NCBI GenBank assembly: GCA_035948135.1 | Contig: DASZJL010000116.1 | Span: 1 to 64,000, forward strand | DNA length: 64,000 nucleotides | Reading direction: 5' to 3' | Source: CADDZP01 sp035948135 | GTDB lineage: Bacteria; Actinomycetota; Acidimicrobiia; Acidimicrobiales; AC-14 | In this document: piece after piece, positions 7,495-15,416 of the stretch | Layout of the letters: each line of letters starts with the position of its first letter | Numbering within the stretch: position 1 is the stretch's first letter | The notes under the pieces: generated by a model | Database searches by the model: none | Told to the model about the DNA's origin: nothing | What the model saw: the letters and a program-made list of their open reading frames with translations, nothing else | Program-made: the position numbers and the translations under genes

Positions 7495-8930
7495 GGGGCG
7501 CCGGGCACCTGGAAGTAGCCGCCGTCGGCGCACCGGAAGCCCTGCGGTGGCGAGTCGTAGCGCGCGAAACCGTTGTTGACCTTGACCAGGAGGTAGCAGG
7601 TCGGTGGAGCCTTGGTCCCCGGGTTGGCCGGGGGGAGAAGGCCGTGCACGTCGTAGGTCCCGAGCTTGCGGATGGCGTCATTCACGCTCGCTCTGGTGAT
7701 CCTCGGGCCCGCGGCCTTCAGGGCGTCGGCCAGCAGGCGCACCGAGCCCCACGCGAACACGGCGAACAGGTCGGGCTTGTAGCCGGGCCGCACCTTGGCG
7801 CTCCAGTCGTCGAGGAGCTTGACCTCGGGAATCGACGCGTCCTCGCCGTCGTACATCGCCATCTGCTGCTCGCTGTAGACGCCGTTGCCGGCCGGCCCGG
7901 CCAGGGTCAGGAAGTTGGGGTCGTAGGCGACACCGCCGGACACGAAGGCGTCGACGGTGAAGTTCTGCTGGGCCATGGCCTTGGCCAGGCGGGCGGTCGG
8001 CCGGACGTCGGCGGACGTCAGGTACACCATCTTCACGCCGGCCTGGCGCATGCGGACGACGTCGGCGGTGAAGTCGGTCTCGGTCGGCGAGAAGCCGCGT
8101 TCGTAGACGACCTTGTAGCCGGCCGACTGAGCCGCCGCCTTCCAACCTTGGTAGGAGCTCACCGAGGCCGGGACATCGCCGTAGATGGCACCGACCTTGG
8201 TGACGGCGTCCGGGAACTTGTTCTTGAAGTAGTTGAGGGGACCGAGGCGCCAGCCCATGTGGCCCGGCTGCACCGAGAAGTTGTTGGGAAGGGCGCGGCG
8301 GTTCTCGCTGAGCGAGTAGGTGGCGTCGACGACGTTCGAGGACTTGAGCTGGTCGAGCGCCGCGTCGTCATACAGGGAGAACGAGCCGGCGAACGCGAAC
8401 GTCTTGCCGATCAGGTCGATGGTGGCGGCCCGGTTCTGACCGGTGTCGAACTGGTCGTCGCGGACGATGAGCTTGAGCTGCCGGCCGTAGATGCCACCTT
8501 GGCTGTTGATGTAGGCCACCGCCGCCTGAGTGCCGAGCACCGCCCCCTCGAAGATCCCCGGCACGGGTCCGGTGAGGGTGGAGACGTTGCCGATGGTGAT
8601 CGAGTCGGCCGTCACCCCCACATCGGTGGCCCCGCCGTTCCCTCCCGAAGGCACGGCCGCCGCCGGGTTGGAGGCGCTCCCGCCGCCGGTGCCGCCGGTG
8701 GCCGCGCCGGTTGAGGTTCCCGCCCCCGCCCCGCCGGAACTTCCGGCCGCGCCGGCGACGTCCGCAGCCGTGCCTCCGACGTCGCCCCCCGTGGCGCCGC
8801 CGCCCGCGCCCGCACTGACGTGTTGACCACTGCGCGCCGCAGCCAGGCGGGCCGCACTGACGCGCATCCCGCACGCGGCCGTGGCGAACATGAGGACCAG
8901 CAACACGACGCCGACTCGCATTCGCGCCAT
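7491..8930 (-). CDS. Liv-type substrate-binding lipoprotein 1
   Basis: A 479-residue binding protein that would catch the substrate for Liv system 1. It has a lipoprotein signal ending in TAAC, then a ~70-residue Gly/Ala/Ser/Thr-rich linker, then a type I periplasmic-binding fold (ITIGNVSTLTGPVPG, AYINSQGGIYGRQLKLIVRD, VGAIYGDVPASVSSYQGW). ATG 8930 follows GAAGGAGAG at good spacing and is better than the ATG at 8945. Two Cys residues near the end (PTCYLL, GFRCADG) may form a disulfide. The ligand cannot be told from the sequence. It is 19 bases downstream of the sulfotransferase gene in the same operon. Confidence 0.88.
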   Translation of the reverse strand: MARMRVGVVLLVLMFATAACGMRVSAARLAAARSGQHVSAGAGGGATGGDVGGTAADVAGAAGSSGGAGAGTSTGAATGGTGGGSASNPAAAVPSGGNGGATDVGVTADSITIGNVSTLTGPVPGIFEGAVLGTQAAVAYINSQGGIYGRQLKLIVRDDQFDTGQNRAATIDLIGKTFAFAGSFSLYDDAALDQLKSSNVVDATYSLSENRRALPNNFSVQPGHMGWRLGPLNYFKNKFPDAVTKVGAIYGDVPASVSSYQGWKAAAQSAGYKVVYERGFSPTETDFTADVVRMRQAGVKMVYLTSADVRPTARLAKAMAQQNFTVDAFVSGGVAYDPNFLTLAGPAGNGVYSEQQMAMYDGEDASIPEVKLLDDWSAKVRPGYKPDLFAVFAWGSVRLLADALKAAGPRITRASVNDAIRKLGTYDVHGLLPPANPGTKAPPTCYLLVKVNNGFARYDSPPQGFRCADGGYFQVPGAP

Positions 8931-8949
8931 AGGTCTCTCCTTCATCCGG

Positions 8950-10113
8950 TCAGGTCATCTGGGCGGCGCGCTCGGTCGGGATGTCGTGGCGGGCGACGTA
9001 CTCGGCGAAGCGCTCGCCGAGCTCGTCGCCGTCGAGTCCGAACTGGCCGAGGTCGTAGCCGTGCACGCCGAACTTGCCCTTGGGGTTGGCGTCGACGTAC
9101 GTGGTCATCGCCGCCATGGCGCGGTCGTCGAGCCGGTCGCCGAATGCCGAGTAGATGGCATCGACGGTCGCCAACGGCTCCTGCACGAGGTCGGCGTAGT
9201 GGACGTCGAGGATCCGGTGCTCGGGATGGGCCCGTCGGAAGGCGTCGATGCGGCGGATCGACTCCTCGAGCATCGCCGTCCAGTGCGCGGCGATGTAGGC
9301 CCTGTGGTCGGCGTCGCTGAACGTGCTCGACAGCGTGCTGATGAGGCTGCAGACGGAGGCGCAGAGCACGACCGGGTCGCGGTGCAGCAGCACCAGCCGG
9401 GCGTCGGGGTAGACGGCCGTGAGCGCGTCGAGGGCGATGGCGTGGTGCGGGCTCTTGAGCGTCCACCGCCCCCGGACGCCGCCGCTCTGCAGCACCTGCA
9501 GGACAAGGCGGTGGTACTCGTAGGCCGAGCGCTGGTCGGTCTGGAACAGCCAACTGCCGTAGGCGGGGACGTTGGCGATGGCCTCCCACGACAGACTCTT
9601 GAAGTCCTGGCTCATGACCGCGATGCACTCGGTGGGGCCGTCCGCTTCCTCATGGTGGACGGCCCGCATCCGCGGGTTGAGCTGCTCGAGCATGCCGCCC
9701 TGCTCCCGCGCCGCGTCGATGCGAGGACCGGCGCGGTGGTCAGCGGCCGAGGCCGGCGGCACGCTGTCCGCCGACTCCCACAGGAGGAGCGCCCGGTTAC
9801 CGGCGTCCTGGTCGAGGAGGTTGCTCAGGAACGTCGTCCCGGCCCGGAACATGCCGATCACGATGAGCGGAGCGTCGATGCGCTCGGACGCCACGCTCGG
9901 GTGTCGCCCCGCCCAGTCCACGACGCGGAGGCGATTGCTCAACGCGGCGACGATTGTGCCGGGTACCGCCATCGACCCGATCTCGTTCAGCTGCGCCTCC
10001 CGGTCGAGAGAGTCGCAATAGATCGCCAAACCCTCGCGGAAGCTGTCGCCGCCGAAATCCTCGAGGCCCGTCTGCCGGCACGCCTCGTCGACGAGCTGGT
10101 CTGCCGTCGGCAC
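8950..10113 (-). CDS. Sulfotransferase-family protein
   Basis: A 387-residue soluble enzyme with the PAPS 5'-phosphosulfate loop GMFRAGTTFLSNLL at 87-100. A later block around LKSPHHAIALDALTAVYPDA and LLHRDPVVLCASVCSL fits the 3'-phosphate-binding region, as in the Sulfotransfer_3 family. Such actinobacterial proteins often act on lipids or steroid-like alcohols, but no substrate is shown. The ATG at 10113 directly abuts the stop of the oxidoreductase gene, and the binding-protein gene follows within 20 bases, so it is cotranscribed with Liv system 1. The context suggests it acts on the imported compound, which is inference. Confidence 0.8.
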   Translation of the reverse strand: MPTADQLVDEACRQTGLEDFGGDSFREGLAIYCDSLDREAQLNEIGSMAVPGTIVAALSNRLRVVDWAGRHPSVASERIDAPLIVIGMFRAGTTFLSNLLDQDAGNRALLLWESADSVPPASAADHRAGPRIDAAREQGGMLEQLNPRMRAVHHEEADGPTECIAVMSQDFKSLSWEAIANVPAYGSWLFQTDQRSAYEYHRLVLQVLQSGGVRGRWTLKSPHHAIALDALTAVYPDARLVLLHRDPVVLCASVCSLISTLSSTFSDADHRAYIAAHWTAMLEESIRRIDAFRRAHPEHRILDVHYADLVQEPLATVDAIYSAFGDRLDDRAMAAMTTYVDANPKGKFGVHGYDLGQFGLDGDELGERFAEYVARHDIPTERAAQMT

Positions 10114-11151
10114 TTAGCGAAGGCTCATGTCGACGACCGTCCGACCCGTCGTCCGACGCTGCTCGTGGTCCTCGAGCGCGGTCGCGACCTCGCTCATCCC
10201 GATCCGTCGTCCGATGACCGGGCGAATGGCGCCGCTGGCGAGCAGGGCGAGCAGGGCGCGGTGCACCTCGGCGCCGGTCGCGGGCGGGAACGTGTTGAGG
10301 CCGAAGCGGCGGAACTCGACGGGCAGCGAGGCGTAGGCCGTCATCACGCCCACGACCGAGAAGTTGCCCATCGACACCTTGCGCAGCGGCCTCCCGGTGA
10401 GACCCGACTCAGGGTCGTCGTTGAAGCCCACGGGCACGTAGCGACCGTCGAGGGCGACGCACGTCCAGATGTTCTCGGTCTGGTCGCCGCCGACCATGTC
10501 GCACACCACGTCGGCGCCGTGTCCGCCCGTGTGCTCCATGACCCGGTCGAAGATGTCCTCGGACGAGGAGTCGATGCTCAGCTTGGCGCCCAGCTCCTCG
10601 CACACCAGGCCCTTCTCGCGACCGCCGGCGACAGCGATGACCTCGGCCCCGCCGGCCACGCCCAGCTGGATGGCGGCGGTACCGAGGGCACTGGCGCCCG
10701 GGAGGACGAGCAGGGTCTCCCCCGCCTGCAGGCGGGCCCGCTTGTGCAGGGCCAGGTACATCGTGTGGAAGGGCAGCGTGAACGCGGCCGCCTCGACGTC
10801 GTCCAGCCCGTCAGGCGCGTCAAACACGCTCCACGCCGGTGCCAGCGCCGCTTCGGCAATCCCGCCGATGGACTGGCTGCACACGGCCACGACCCGGCGG
10901 CCGACCCACTCCTCGGCGCCCTCGCCGGCGGCGTCGACCACGCCGGCGACGTCCATGCCAAGCGTGAACGGCGGCTGGGCCATCACGCTGGCCACGCCGC
11001 CTCGACACCGGGCGATGTCGCCCCAGTTCAAGGAGGCCGCCGCGACTTGCACGCGCACACCACCGGCCTCGGGTTCGGGGACGGGAACGTCCTCCTGGAT
11101 CTCGATGGCCTCAGTCGGACTGCCGTGACTGACAACCCGCGCCGCCCTCAT
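10114..11151 (-). CDS. Quinone oxidoreductase-like MDR-family dehydrogenase
   Basis: A 345-residue medium-chain dehydrogenase/reductase of the zinc-free NADPH:quinone oxidoreductase branch. The N-terminal GroES-like domain (ASLNWGDIARCRG, GMDVAGVV) lacks the Cys/His zinc ligands of alcohol dehydrogenases. The nucleotide-binding motif is GASALGTAAIQLG at about 152-164. It probably reduces an enone or quinone with NADPH. It is 28 bases downstream of the TetR gene and abuts the sulfotransferase gene, which makes it the first enzyme of the leftward operon. Confidence 0.82.
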   Translation of the reverse strand: MRAARVVSHGSPTEAIEIQEDVPVPEPEAGGVRVQVAAASLNWGDIARCRGGVASVMAQPPFTLGMDVAGVVDAAGEGAEEWVGRRVVAVCSQSIGGIAEAALAPAWSVFDAPDGLDDVEAAAFTLPFHTMYLALHKRARLQAGETLLVLPGASALGTAAIQLGVAGGAEVIAVAGGREKGLVCEELGAKLSIDSSSEDIFDRVMEHTGGHGADVVCDMVGGDQTENIWTCVALDGRYVPVGFNDDPESGLTGRPLRKVSMGNFSVVGVMTAYASLPVEFRRFGLNTFPPATGAEVHRALLALLASGAIRPVIGRRIGMSEVATALEDHEQRRTTGRTVVDMSLR

Positions 11152-11179
11152 CGGGGCGAACGGTACTAAGGAGGGCTAC

Positions 11180-11812
11180 TTAAGTCAAAGGGGCGGACAT
11201 CGAAGCGGCGGCCATGGCGATCAGGTTGCGAACGAACGTCTCCTGGTCGAGCTGCGGGCGCCCCCGCCGCCTGCTCTTGGCGCGCGCCCGGTCGGCCACG
11301 GCGCGGAGGATGAAGCTCGTCACCAGGGCCATGCGCTCGAGCGTGACCTCCGGACCGACCTGGGCCATCCGAGCCATCAGCAGCGTGTACACGTCGTAGC
11401 CGCCGGTGCGGGCCAGCACCGCGTTCAACTCCTCGCCCAGGCTCGCTGGGTCCTGCTGGGCCAGCTCGGCGATGATCAGCAGGCAGGCGCGTCCCCGCCA
11501 CCCGCTCTCCGCCAGCTCCGCCGCCGGGCGGACGATCGCCTCCATCACCGACTCGACGTCGTCGTCCGGCGCCTTCGTCGCCAACTCCAGCAGTTCGCCC
11601 TCCCGGCGAGCGAGGAAGCCGACGTGCCGTTCGAGCACCGCACACACGATCGCCTCGCGCGAACCGAAGTGGTAGTGGAGCGCGCCCTTGTTGCGCTGCC
11701 CCGCCTTTCGCGTGATGTCGACGAGCGAGGCCGAAAACACACCGTCCTCCGCGAACGCCCGCGCCGCGGCGTCGACGAGCTTCTCCCGCGTCTTGGATGC
11801 GTCGGGCGGCAT
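11180..11812 (-). CDS. TetR-family transcriptional regulator 1
   Basis: A 210-residue regulator. The N-terminal helix-turn-helix region (DAAARAFAEDGVFSASLVDI, then GQRNKGALHYHFGSREAI) is a standard TetR DNA-binding domain. The C-terminal domain is all-helical with many charged residues and ends in a basic stretch (RARAKSRRRGRPQ). It heads the leftward transport operon and is separated from the oxidoreductase gene by 28 bases, so it may regulate that operon. No palindrome resembling the two operator types found elsewhere in the window is visible just upstream of it, and its target is not known. Confidence 0.85.
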   Translation of the reverse strand: MPPDASKTREKLVDAAARAFAEDGVFSASLVDITRKAGQRNKGALHYHFGSREAIVCAVLERHVGFLARREGELLELATKAPDDDVESVMEAIVRPAAELAESGWRGRACLLIIAELAQQDPASLGEELNAVLARTGGYDVYTLLMARMAQVGPEVTLERMALVTSFILRAVADRARAKSRRRGRPQLDQETFVRNLIAMAAASMSAPLT

Positions 11813-11873
11813 CGCCGGAACAGTACGTGCGGAACGGGAGGCTCAGCTGTTGTCGTGATCGCTTCGCTGGGGG

Positions 11874-11892
11874 ATACGCAGCGGAGTTACAC
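11874..11892 (-). promoter_or_regulatory. GTGTAAC-N7-CGTAY motif, copy 3
   Basis: On the minus strand this reads GTGTAAC, seven bases, then CGTAT, about 60 bases upstream of the TetR 1 start. Two closely similar copies lie upstream of the ECF sigma factor (13195-13213) and between the phosphoesterase and glyoxalase genes (14952-14970). TGTAAC is a known type of ECF -35 element, but the short fixed spacing to CGTAY does not fit a normal -35/-10 pair. Its role is uncertain. Confidence 0.35.
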
Positions 11893-11910
11893 GGGGAGGG
11901 CCGTCTCGGC

Positions 11911-12600
11911 TCAGACCTCGCGGGGCACGAAGGCTTCGACGTTGGATCCGTTGCGCCGGGTCTTGATGCGCGGCAGAGGCGCAGGCATGGCCGCGAGCTC
12001 AGAGAAGACCACCCGCCCGTCCGGCGAGAAGGCCGTCCGGTGACACGGGCAGTCGAGCTGGCCGGCCTGGGCGTTGGCCTGCAGCAGACAGCCGAGGTGC
12101 GTACACGCGCCGCCGACGCCCACGGGCGCGCCGTCCTGCTCGGTCACGAACCCGACGAGTTTGGGGGTGGCGAACCGGTACGGGGCGCCGCCGGCCAGCT
12201 GTTCGGCGGTCGCGACGGGAACCCACTCGCCGTCGGCCGGCACCAGCTCGGCGGCCGTGTGGCTCGGCGTGCTGGAGCCCGACGGGAACACGGCGCGGTC
12301 TACGACAACGCCGGCCACGCCGGCGGCGGCGACGCCGCCGGCGACGAGCAGGGCCCGCCGCGAGAAAGCCGCGGGTGTCTTCTCCTCGATGTCGTCGGCG
12401 AGGACCCGGCGCTTGATCGCCTCCACGGCTTCGCTGCTCGGGAGGTCGGCGCCGACGCGAGACGCCCGCAGCTCGATGGCGGCGCGCAGGGCGTCGACGT
12501 CGTCGGGATCGTCGAGCGTCCCTTGGGGGATCGCCTCGTCGCCGAGCACGGCCTCGACCGCGTCGACCGCCGCGGTGCCCTTTCGTCGCCGACGCCTCAT
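11911..12600 (-). CDS. Tat-type membrane-anchored Rieske [2Fe-2S] protein, candidate partner of ECF sigma factor
   Basis: A 229-residue protein with an 80-residue charged N-terminal region, a twin-arginine motif (SRR at 80-82) before one hydrophobic helix (83-101), and a C-terminal Rieske domain. The cluster ligands are Cys166, His168, Cys184 and His187 (CTHLGC, CPCHRTAF), and Cys171/Cys186 could form the usual disulfide. Its ATG overlaps the ECF sigma stop as ATGA, the position normally taken by an anti-sigma factor. The unusually long N-terminus could hold the sigma factor, which would make the protein a redox-sensing regulator; this is inference. The alternative is a plain electron carrier. 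No cytochrome b gene is nearby. Confidence 0.8.
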   Translation of the reverse strand: MRRRRRKGTAAVDAVEAVLGDEAIPQGTLDDPDDVDALRAAIELRASRVGADLPSSEAVEAIKRRVLADDIEEKTPAAFSRRALLVAGGVAAAGVAGVVVDRAVFPSGSSTPSHTAAELVPADGEWVPVATAEQLAGGAPYRFATPKLVGFVTEQDGAPVGVGGACTHLGCLLQANAQAGQLDCPCHRTAFSPDGRVVFSELAAMPAPLPRIKTRRNGSNVEAFVPREV

Positions 12601-13169
12601 TGCTCTGCCCCTGCCGCGGCCATGCGTAGAGCTCGGTGCTGGAGGATCTTGGCGTTGGCCACGCTAACGCCCATCTCGTTCGCGGTTTCCTTGATCGACC
12701 GGGCCTCCAGGAAGCGCAGCTCGAGCACCCGACGGTAGCGGTCGGGCAGCGCCGCGAGCAGACGCTGGGCGCGGACCGGCGCGTCGGACTCGGACGGGGG
12801 CTCGTTCAGGTACTGCAGGTCCGCCACGAGGTCGACGGTCGTCACCTCTCGGCCAAGACGACGGCGCCAGAACCCGGCCACGACCGTCCGGGCGGTGGCC
12901 ACCAGGTATGCCCGCACCTCCGGGCGGGTGGCGGTGGTCCGCAGCGGACCCATGGCGGTCAGGAAGACCTCGGTGGTGAGGTCCTCGGCGTCGGGACGGT
13001 TGCCGACCTTGGAGTAGATGAGCCGGTAGAGGCGCACGACGTTGTCGGTGTAGATCTCGTCCCAGCCGGCATAGGTGTCGCCGTCCACCGCCCGCAGGCG
13101 GCGCTCTCCGGGCGCGAGCCCCTTGCTGTCGTCTCCCGGGTGGGAGGGGTCTTGTGGGTCGTCGTTCAC
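12597..13169 (-). CDS. ECF-family RNA polymerase sigma factor
   Basis: A 190-residue sigma factor with region 2 (DEIYTDNVVRLYRLIYSKVG, DAEDLTTEVFLTA) and region 4 (LPDRYRRVLELRFLEARSIK, ETANEMGVSVANAKILQHRA). The start is taken as GTG 13169, since upstream sequence in this frame is low-complexity Arg/Ser of the kind read from the wrong frame. The stop overlaps the Rieske protein start as ATGA, implying paired synthesis. About 30 bases upstream on the coding strand is a TGTAAC element that may be its own promoter. The ECF group cannot be assigned by reading. Confidence 0.85.
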   Translation of the reverse strand: MNDDPQDPSHPGDDSKGLAPGERRLRAVDGDTYAGWDEIYTDNVVRLYRLIYSKVGNRPDAEDLTTEVFLTAMGPLRTTATRPEVRAYLVATARTVVAGFWRRRLGREVTTVDLVADLQYLNEPPSESDAPVRAQRLLAALPDRYRRVLELRFLEARSIKETANEMGVSVANAKILQHRALRMAAAGAEQ

Positions 13170-13194
13170 GGGCCGCCAGCCGGTCACGCTTGTA

Positions 13195-13213
13195 GTACGC
13201 GGCCGGGTTACAC
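13195..13213 (-). promoter_or_regulatory. GTGTAAC-N7-CGTAY motif, copy 1, upstream of ECF sigma gene
   Basis: The minus strand reads GTGTAAC, seven bases (CCGGCCG), then CGTAC, ending 26 bases before the GTG start of the ECF sigma gene. An autoregulated ECF promoter would place a TGTAAC -35 about here; a weak CGTG lies 17 bases after it. Two other copies are at 11874-11892 and 14952-14970. Confidence 0.4.
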
Positions 13214-13233
13214 CCACGGGACCCCCGCTGTCA

Positions 13234-14649
13234 TTACTTGAAGGCGAAGTCCGCCCGGAGATCACGCGCCGAGGCGTCACGCGGGCCGAGGGGCTGCAGC
13301 CCGAACCGGTGCTCGATGAGGGCGAGGATCGACGTGGTGTCGTAGGTCGTGTCGTCGACGAAGTGGCGCTTGGCGAACGGCGAGATGACGATCGTCGGCA
13401 CCCTCGTCCCCGGGCCCCAGCGGTCACCGTCGGGCGGGGGCACGTGGTCCGCGAAGCCGCCGTTCTCGTCGTAGGTCACGACGACGGCCGTCGACGACCA
13501 TTCCTTGCTCTTCATGATGCTGTCGATGATCGAGGCCACGTGGCGCTCGCCGTCGAACAGGTTGGCGTAGCCCGGGTGCTCGTTGTCGCCACCGATCGGC
13601 TTGTAGAAGCTGACCGCCGGCAGCGTGTCGGTGCGGATGGCGCGCACGAGGTCGCTCTCGTCCTTCAGGTGGGCGGCCTGGCCAGGCGTGCCGTCGGCGT
13701 ACTTGGCGTAGTAGGCGAACGGCTGGTGGTTGAACTGGAACAGCGGGTCCGGGTGTCCGGCCACGGCATCGGCCCAGCCGCCCGAGTACCACGCCCAGCT
13801 GATCTTCTTCGCACTCAGGCGGTCGCCGATGGTGGCGTCGTGCAGCGGCGGCACGAGCTGCGTCGCCGTTGCGTTGGCCGGGTGCGGCCCGGCCGCGGGG
13901 TAGGCGGTGTTGACGAGGAAGCCGTCGGGCGTCACCGGCCCGTTCTTCACCAGGTGTCCGTTCGCGTCGAGCACGGCCCGCGCCGACCCGGGGGCGTCCG
14001 GCCACTGGGGCGTGGTCCCGCTGACGAGCCACAGGTGGTTGAGCATCGAGCTGCCGAAGGCGGCGTGGAAGAACTCGTCGTCGAGCGTGAACCGCTGCGC
14101 GAGCTGGCCGAGGGGAAGGTGGGTGGCGTCGTAGGAGCCGAGCGGGAGGGCGCCGGCACCGCCGACGGCGACGAAGCGGTCCATCTTCCCGCCGTCGATG
14201 GCGTCCTGCTCCTGGTAGAAGCCGCCGGTGATGTCGCCCACCGCTTGGGTGGGAGGCACGTACTGCTCGAGGTCGAAGGGGGCGTTGGGCAGGTTGGCCG
14301 GGAAGCGGGCGTCGGGCGGGGCGGGCGGCGTCGGGACGCCGGGTGCGACCTTGGGTTCGTTGTTGCTATCGAGGGGCTGGGGGAGCGTCGGGTAGGCGAC
14401 GCCGTTCTTGTCGAGCTGTGGGGGCGCGGCCTCGGCCAGGCCGGCGGCCCCGGGAAAGTGCCCATAGAGGCTGTCGAAGCTCCAGTTCTCCAGGGGAATG
14501 ACGACGATGTGGTTGATGTCCCCGAGCTGGGCGGCGTGGGATCGCGTGGTGCCGACGGCGACGACGCTGAGCAGCACGACGCCGCCGAGGGCCCCGGCCA
14601 CGAATGCCCGGTGGCGACCGAGGAACGCGACGGCAGGGGATCGAGACAT
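13234..14649 (-). CDS. Phospholipase C-type secreted phosphoesterase
   Basis: A 471-residue exported protein of the phosphoesterase family that includes actinobacterial phospholipases C and acid phosphatases (PF04185-like). The signal sequence is a hydrophobic helix at about 15-35 ending near SHAAQ. The catalytic N-terminal motif HIVVIPLENWSFDSLYGHFP matches the family's metal-binding ENRSFD region. Later blocks are GFLVN, YDENGGFADHVPPPDGDRWG and PGTRVPTIVISPFAK. ATG 14649 follows GAGGAG. It could hydrolyse phospholipids or other phosphate esters at the surface. It lies upstream of the ECF sigma gene on the same strand with a 64-base gap. Confidence 0.85.
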   Translation of the reverse strand: MSRSPAVAFLGRHRAFVAGALGGVVLLSVVAVGTTRSHAAQLGDINHIVVIPLENWSFDSLYGHFPGAAGLAEAAPPQLDKNGVAYPTLPQPLDSNNEPKVAPGVPTPPAPPDARFPANLPNAPFDLEQYVPPTQAVGDITGGFYQEQDAIDGGKMDRFVAVGGAGALPLGSYDATHLPLGQLAQRFTLDDEFFHAAFGSSMLNHLWLVSGTTPQWPDAPGSARAVLDANGHLVKNGPVTPDGFLVNTAYPAAGPHPANATATQLVPPLHDATIGDRLSAKKISWAWYSGGWADAVAGHPDPLFQFNHQPFAYYAKYADGTPGQAAHLKDESDLVRAIRTDTLPAVSFYKPIGGDNEHPGYANLFDGERHVASIIDSIMKSKEWSSTAVVVTYDENGGFADHVPPPDGDRWGPGTRVPTIVISPFAKRHFVDDTTYDTTSILALIEHRFGLQPLGPRDASARDLRADFAFK

Positions 14650-14999
14650 TGCTGCTCCTCTCAGCGCCGGTGGGGTTCGGGGGCGACTCTGTCCGCGAGG
14701 TGAAGGACGGCCGACCCGACGATCGAGGCAGCCGTCACCAGGACCCGCTCCCGGCGGTTGAAGGGCGCGACACACGTGGACGCCACGGAACGGGACGCCG
14801 GCGCGACAGGTGAGCGGGGGGCGCCTGCCGGCGGCAGCTCGCGCACTGCGGTGGGCGGGAGAGCAGTCACTGGCGCCCCGTTCCGTAGCGATCTGGTGGC
14901 GGTCACGTGAGGACCTCGCGATCAAGAGTCGGAAAATGTCTTCCGCCTCAGATACGGCGGCGGGTTACACGCGGTCCCTTACGGGTCTACGGTTCGGCT
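14650..14999. other. 350-base intergenic region between divergent genes
   Basis: This gap separates the leftward phosphoesterase gene and the rightward glyoxalase-fold gene. It has no convincing coding sequence: frames running through it look like Arg/Pro-rich shadow translations. It contains one copy of the GTGTAAC-N7-CGTAY motif (14952-14970), 30 bases upstream of the glyoxalase gene and about 300 bases from the phosphoesterase gene. The stretch at 14921-14946 (aagagtcggaaaatgtc) is locally A-rich compared with its surroundings. Confidence 0.5.
14952..14970 (-). promoter_or_regulatory. GTGTAAC-N7-CGTAY motif, copy 2
   Basis: On the minus strand: GTGTAAC, seven bases (CCGCCGC), then CGTAT. 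It matches copies at 11874-11892 and 13195-13213. It sits 30 bases from the glyoxalase start and far from the phosphoesterase start, so it may serve either gene or act as a binding site independent of direction. Confidence 0.35.
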
Positions 15000-15416
15000 A
15001 TGCGGTTCAACCACATGGAGCTCACGTTCGCCCGGGGCACGCTGACCAAGGACTTCCGCGAGGAGATCGACGCCTTCTACGGCTCGGTGCTCGGCTGGTC
15101 GGCGACTGACACTGAGGTCGTCGGCCAGCAGTGCCACATCCTGCTGCCCGACGCCGACCAGTTCATCCTTCTCGCCGAGAGCGACAAGCCGATGGACTCA
15201 CCGGGCTTCGACCATCTGGGCCTGCTGCAGGACTCGAGAGAAGAGGTCGACGACCTCCTCGAGGCCTGCAAGCGCTACCAGGAGAAGGACGACCGCGTGC
15301 GGATCAAGGAGTACGAGGACCTCGTATACCCCGGCCTCACCGTGCACGCCTTCTACGTGAAGTACCTGCTTCCGATCTACTTCGACGTGCAGTCGATGGA
15401 GCGCACCTCGGCGTAG
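15000..15416 (+). CDS. Glyoxalase/VOC-fold protein
   Basis: A 138-residue protein that opens with the VOC strand and helix (MRFNHMELTFARGTLTKDFR, then FYGSVLGW). It continues with an ILLPDADQFILLAES strand and GFDHLGLL, consistent with one glyoxalase/dioxygenase-like module. Metal ligands are plausible (His5, His of GFDHL) but not certain. The C-terminus (YVKYLLPIYFDVQSMERTS) is distinctive and reappears as a pseudogene fragment at 2287-2382. The ATG at 15000 was chosen because the upstream in-frame sequence crosses a probable promoter. Its stop directly abuts the stop of the convergent crotonase gene. Confidence 0.75.
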   Translation: MRFNHMELTFARGTLTKDFREEIDAFYGSVLGWSATDTEVVGQQCHILLPDADQFILLAESDKPMDSPGFDHLGLLQDSREEVDDLLEACKRYQEKDDRVRIKEYEDLVYPGLTVHAFYVKYLLPIYFDVQSMERTSA

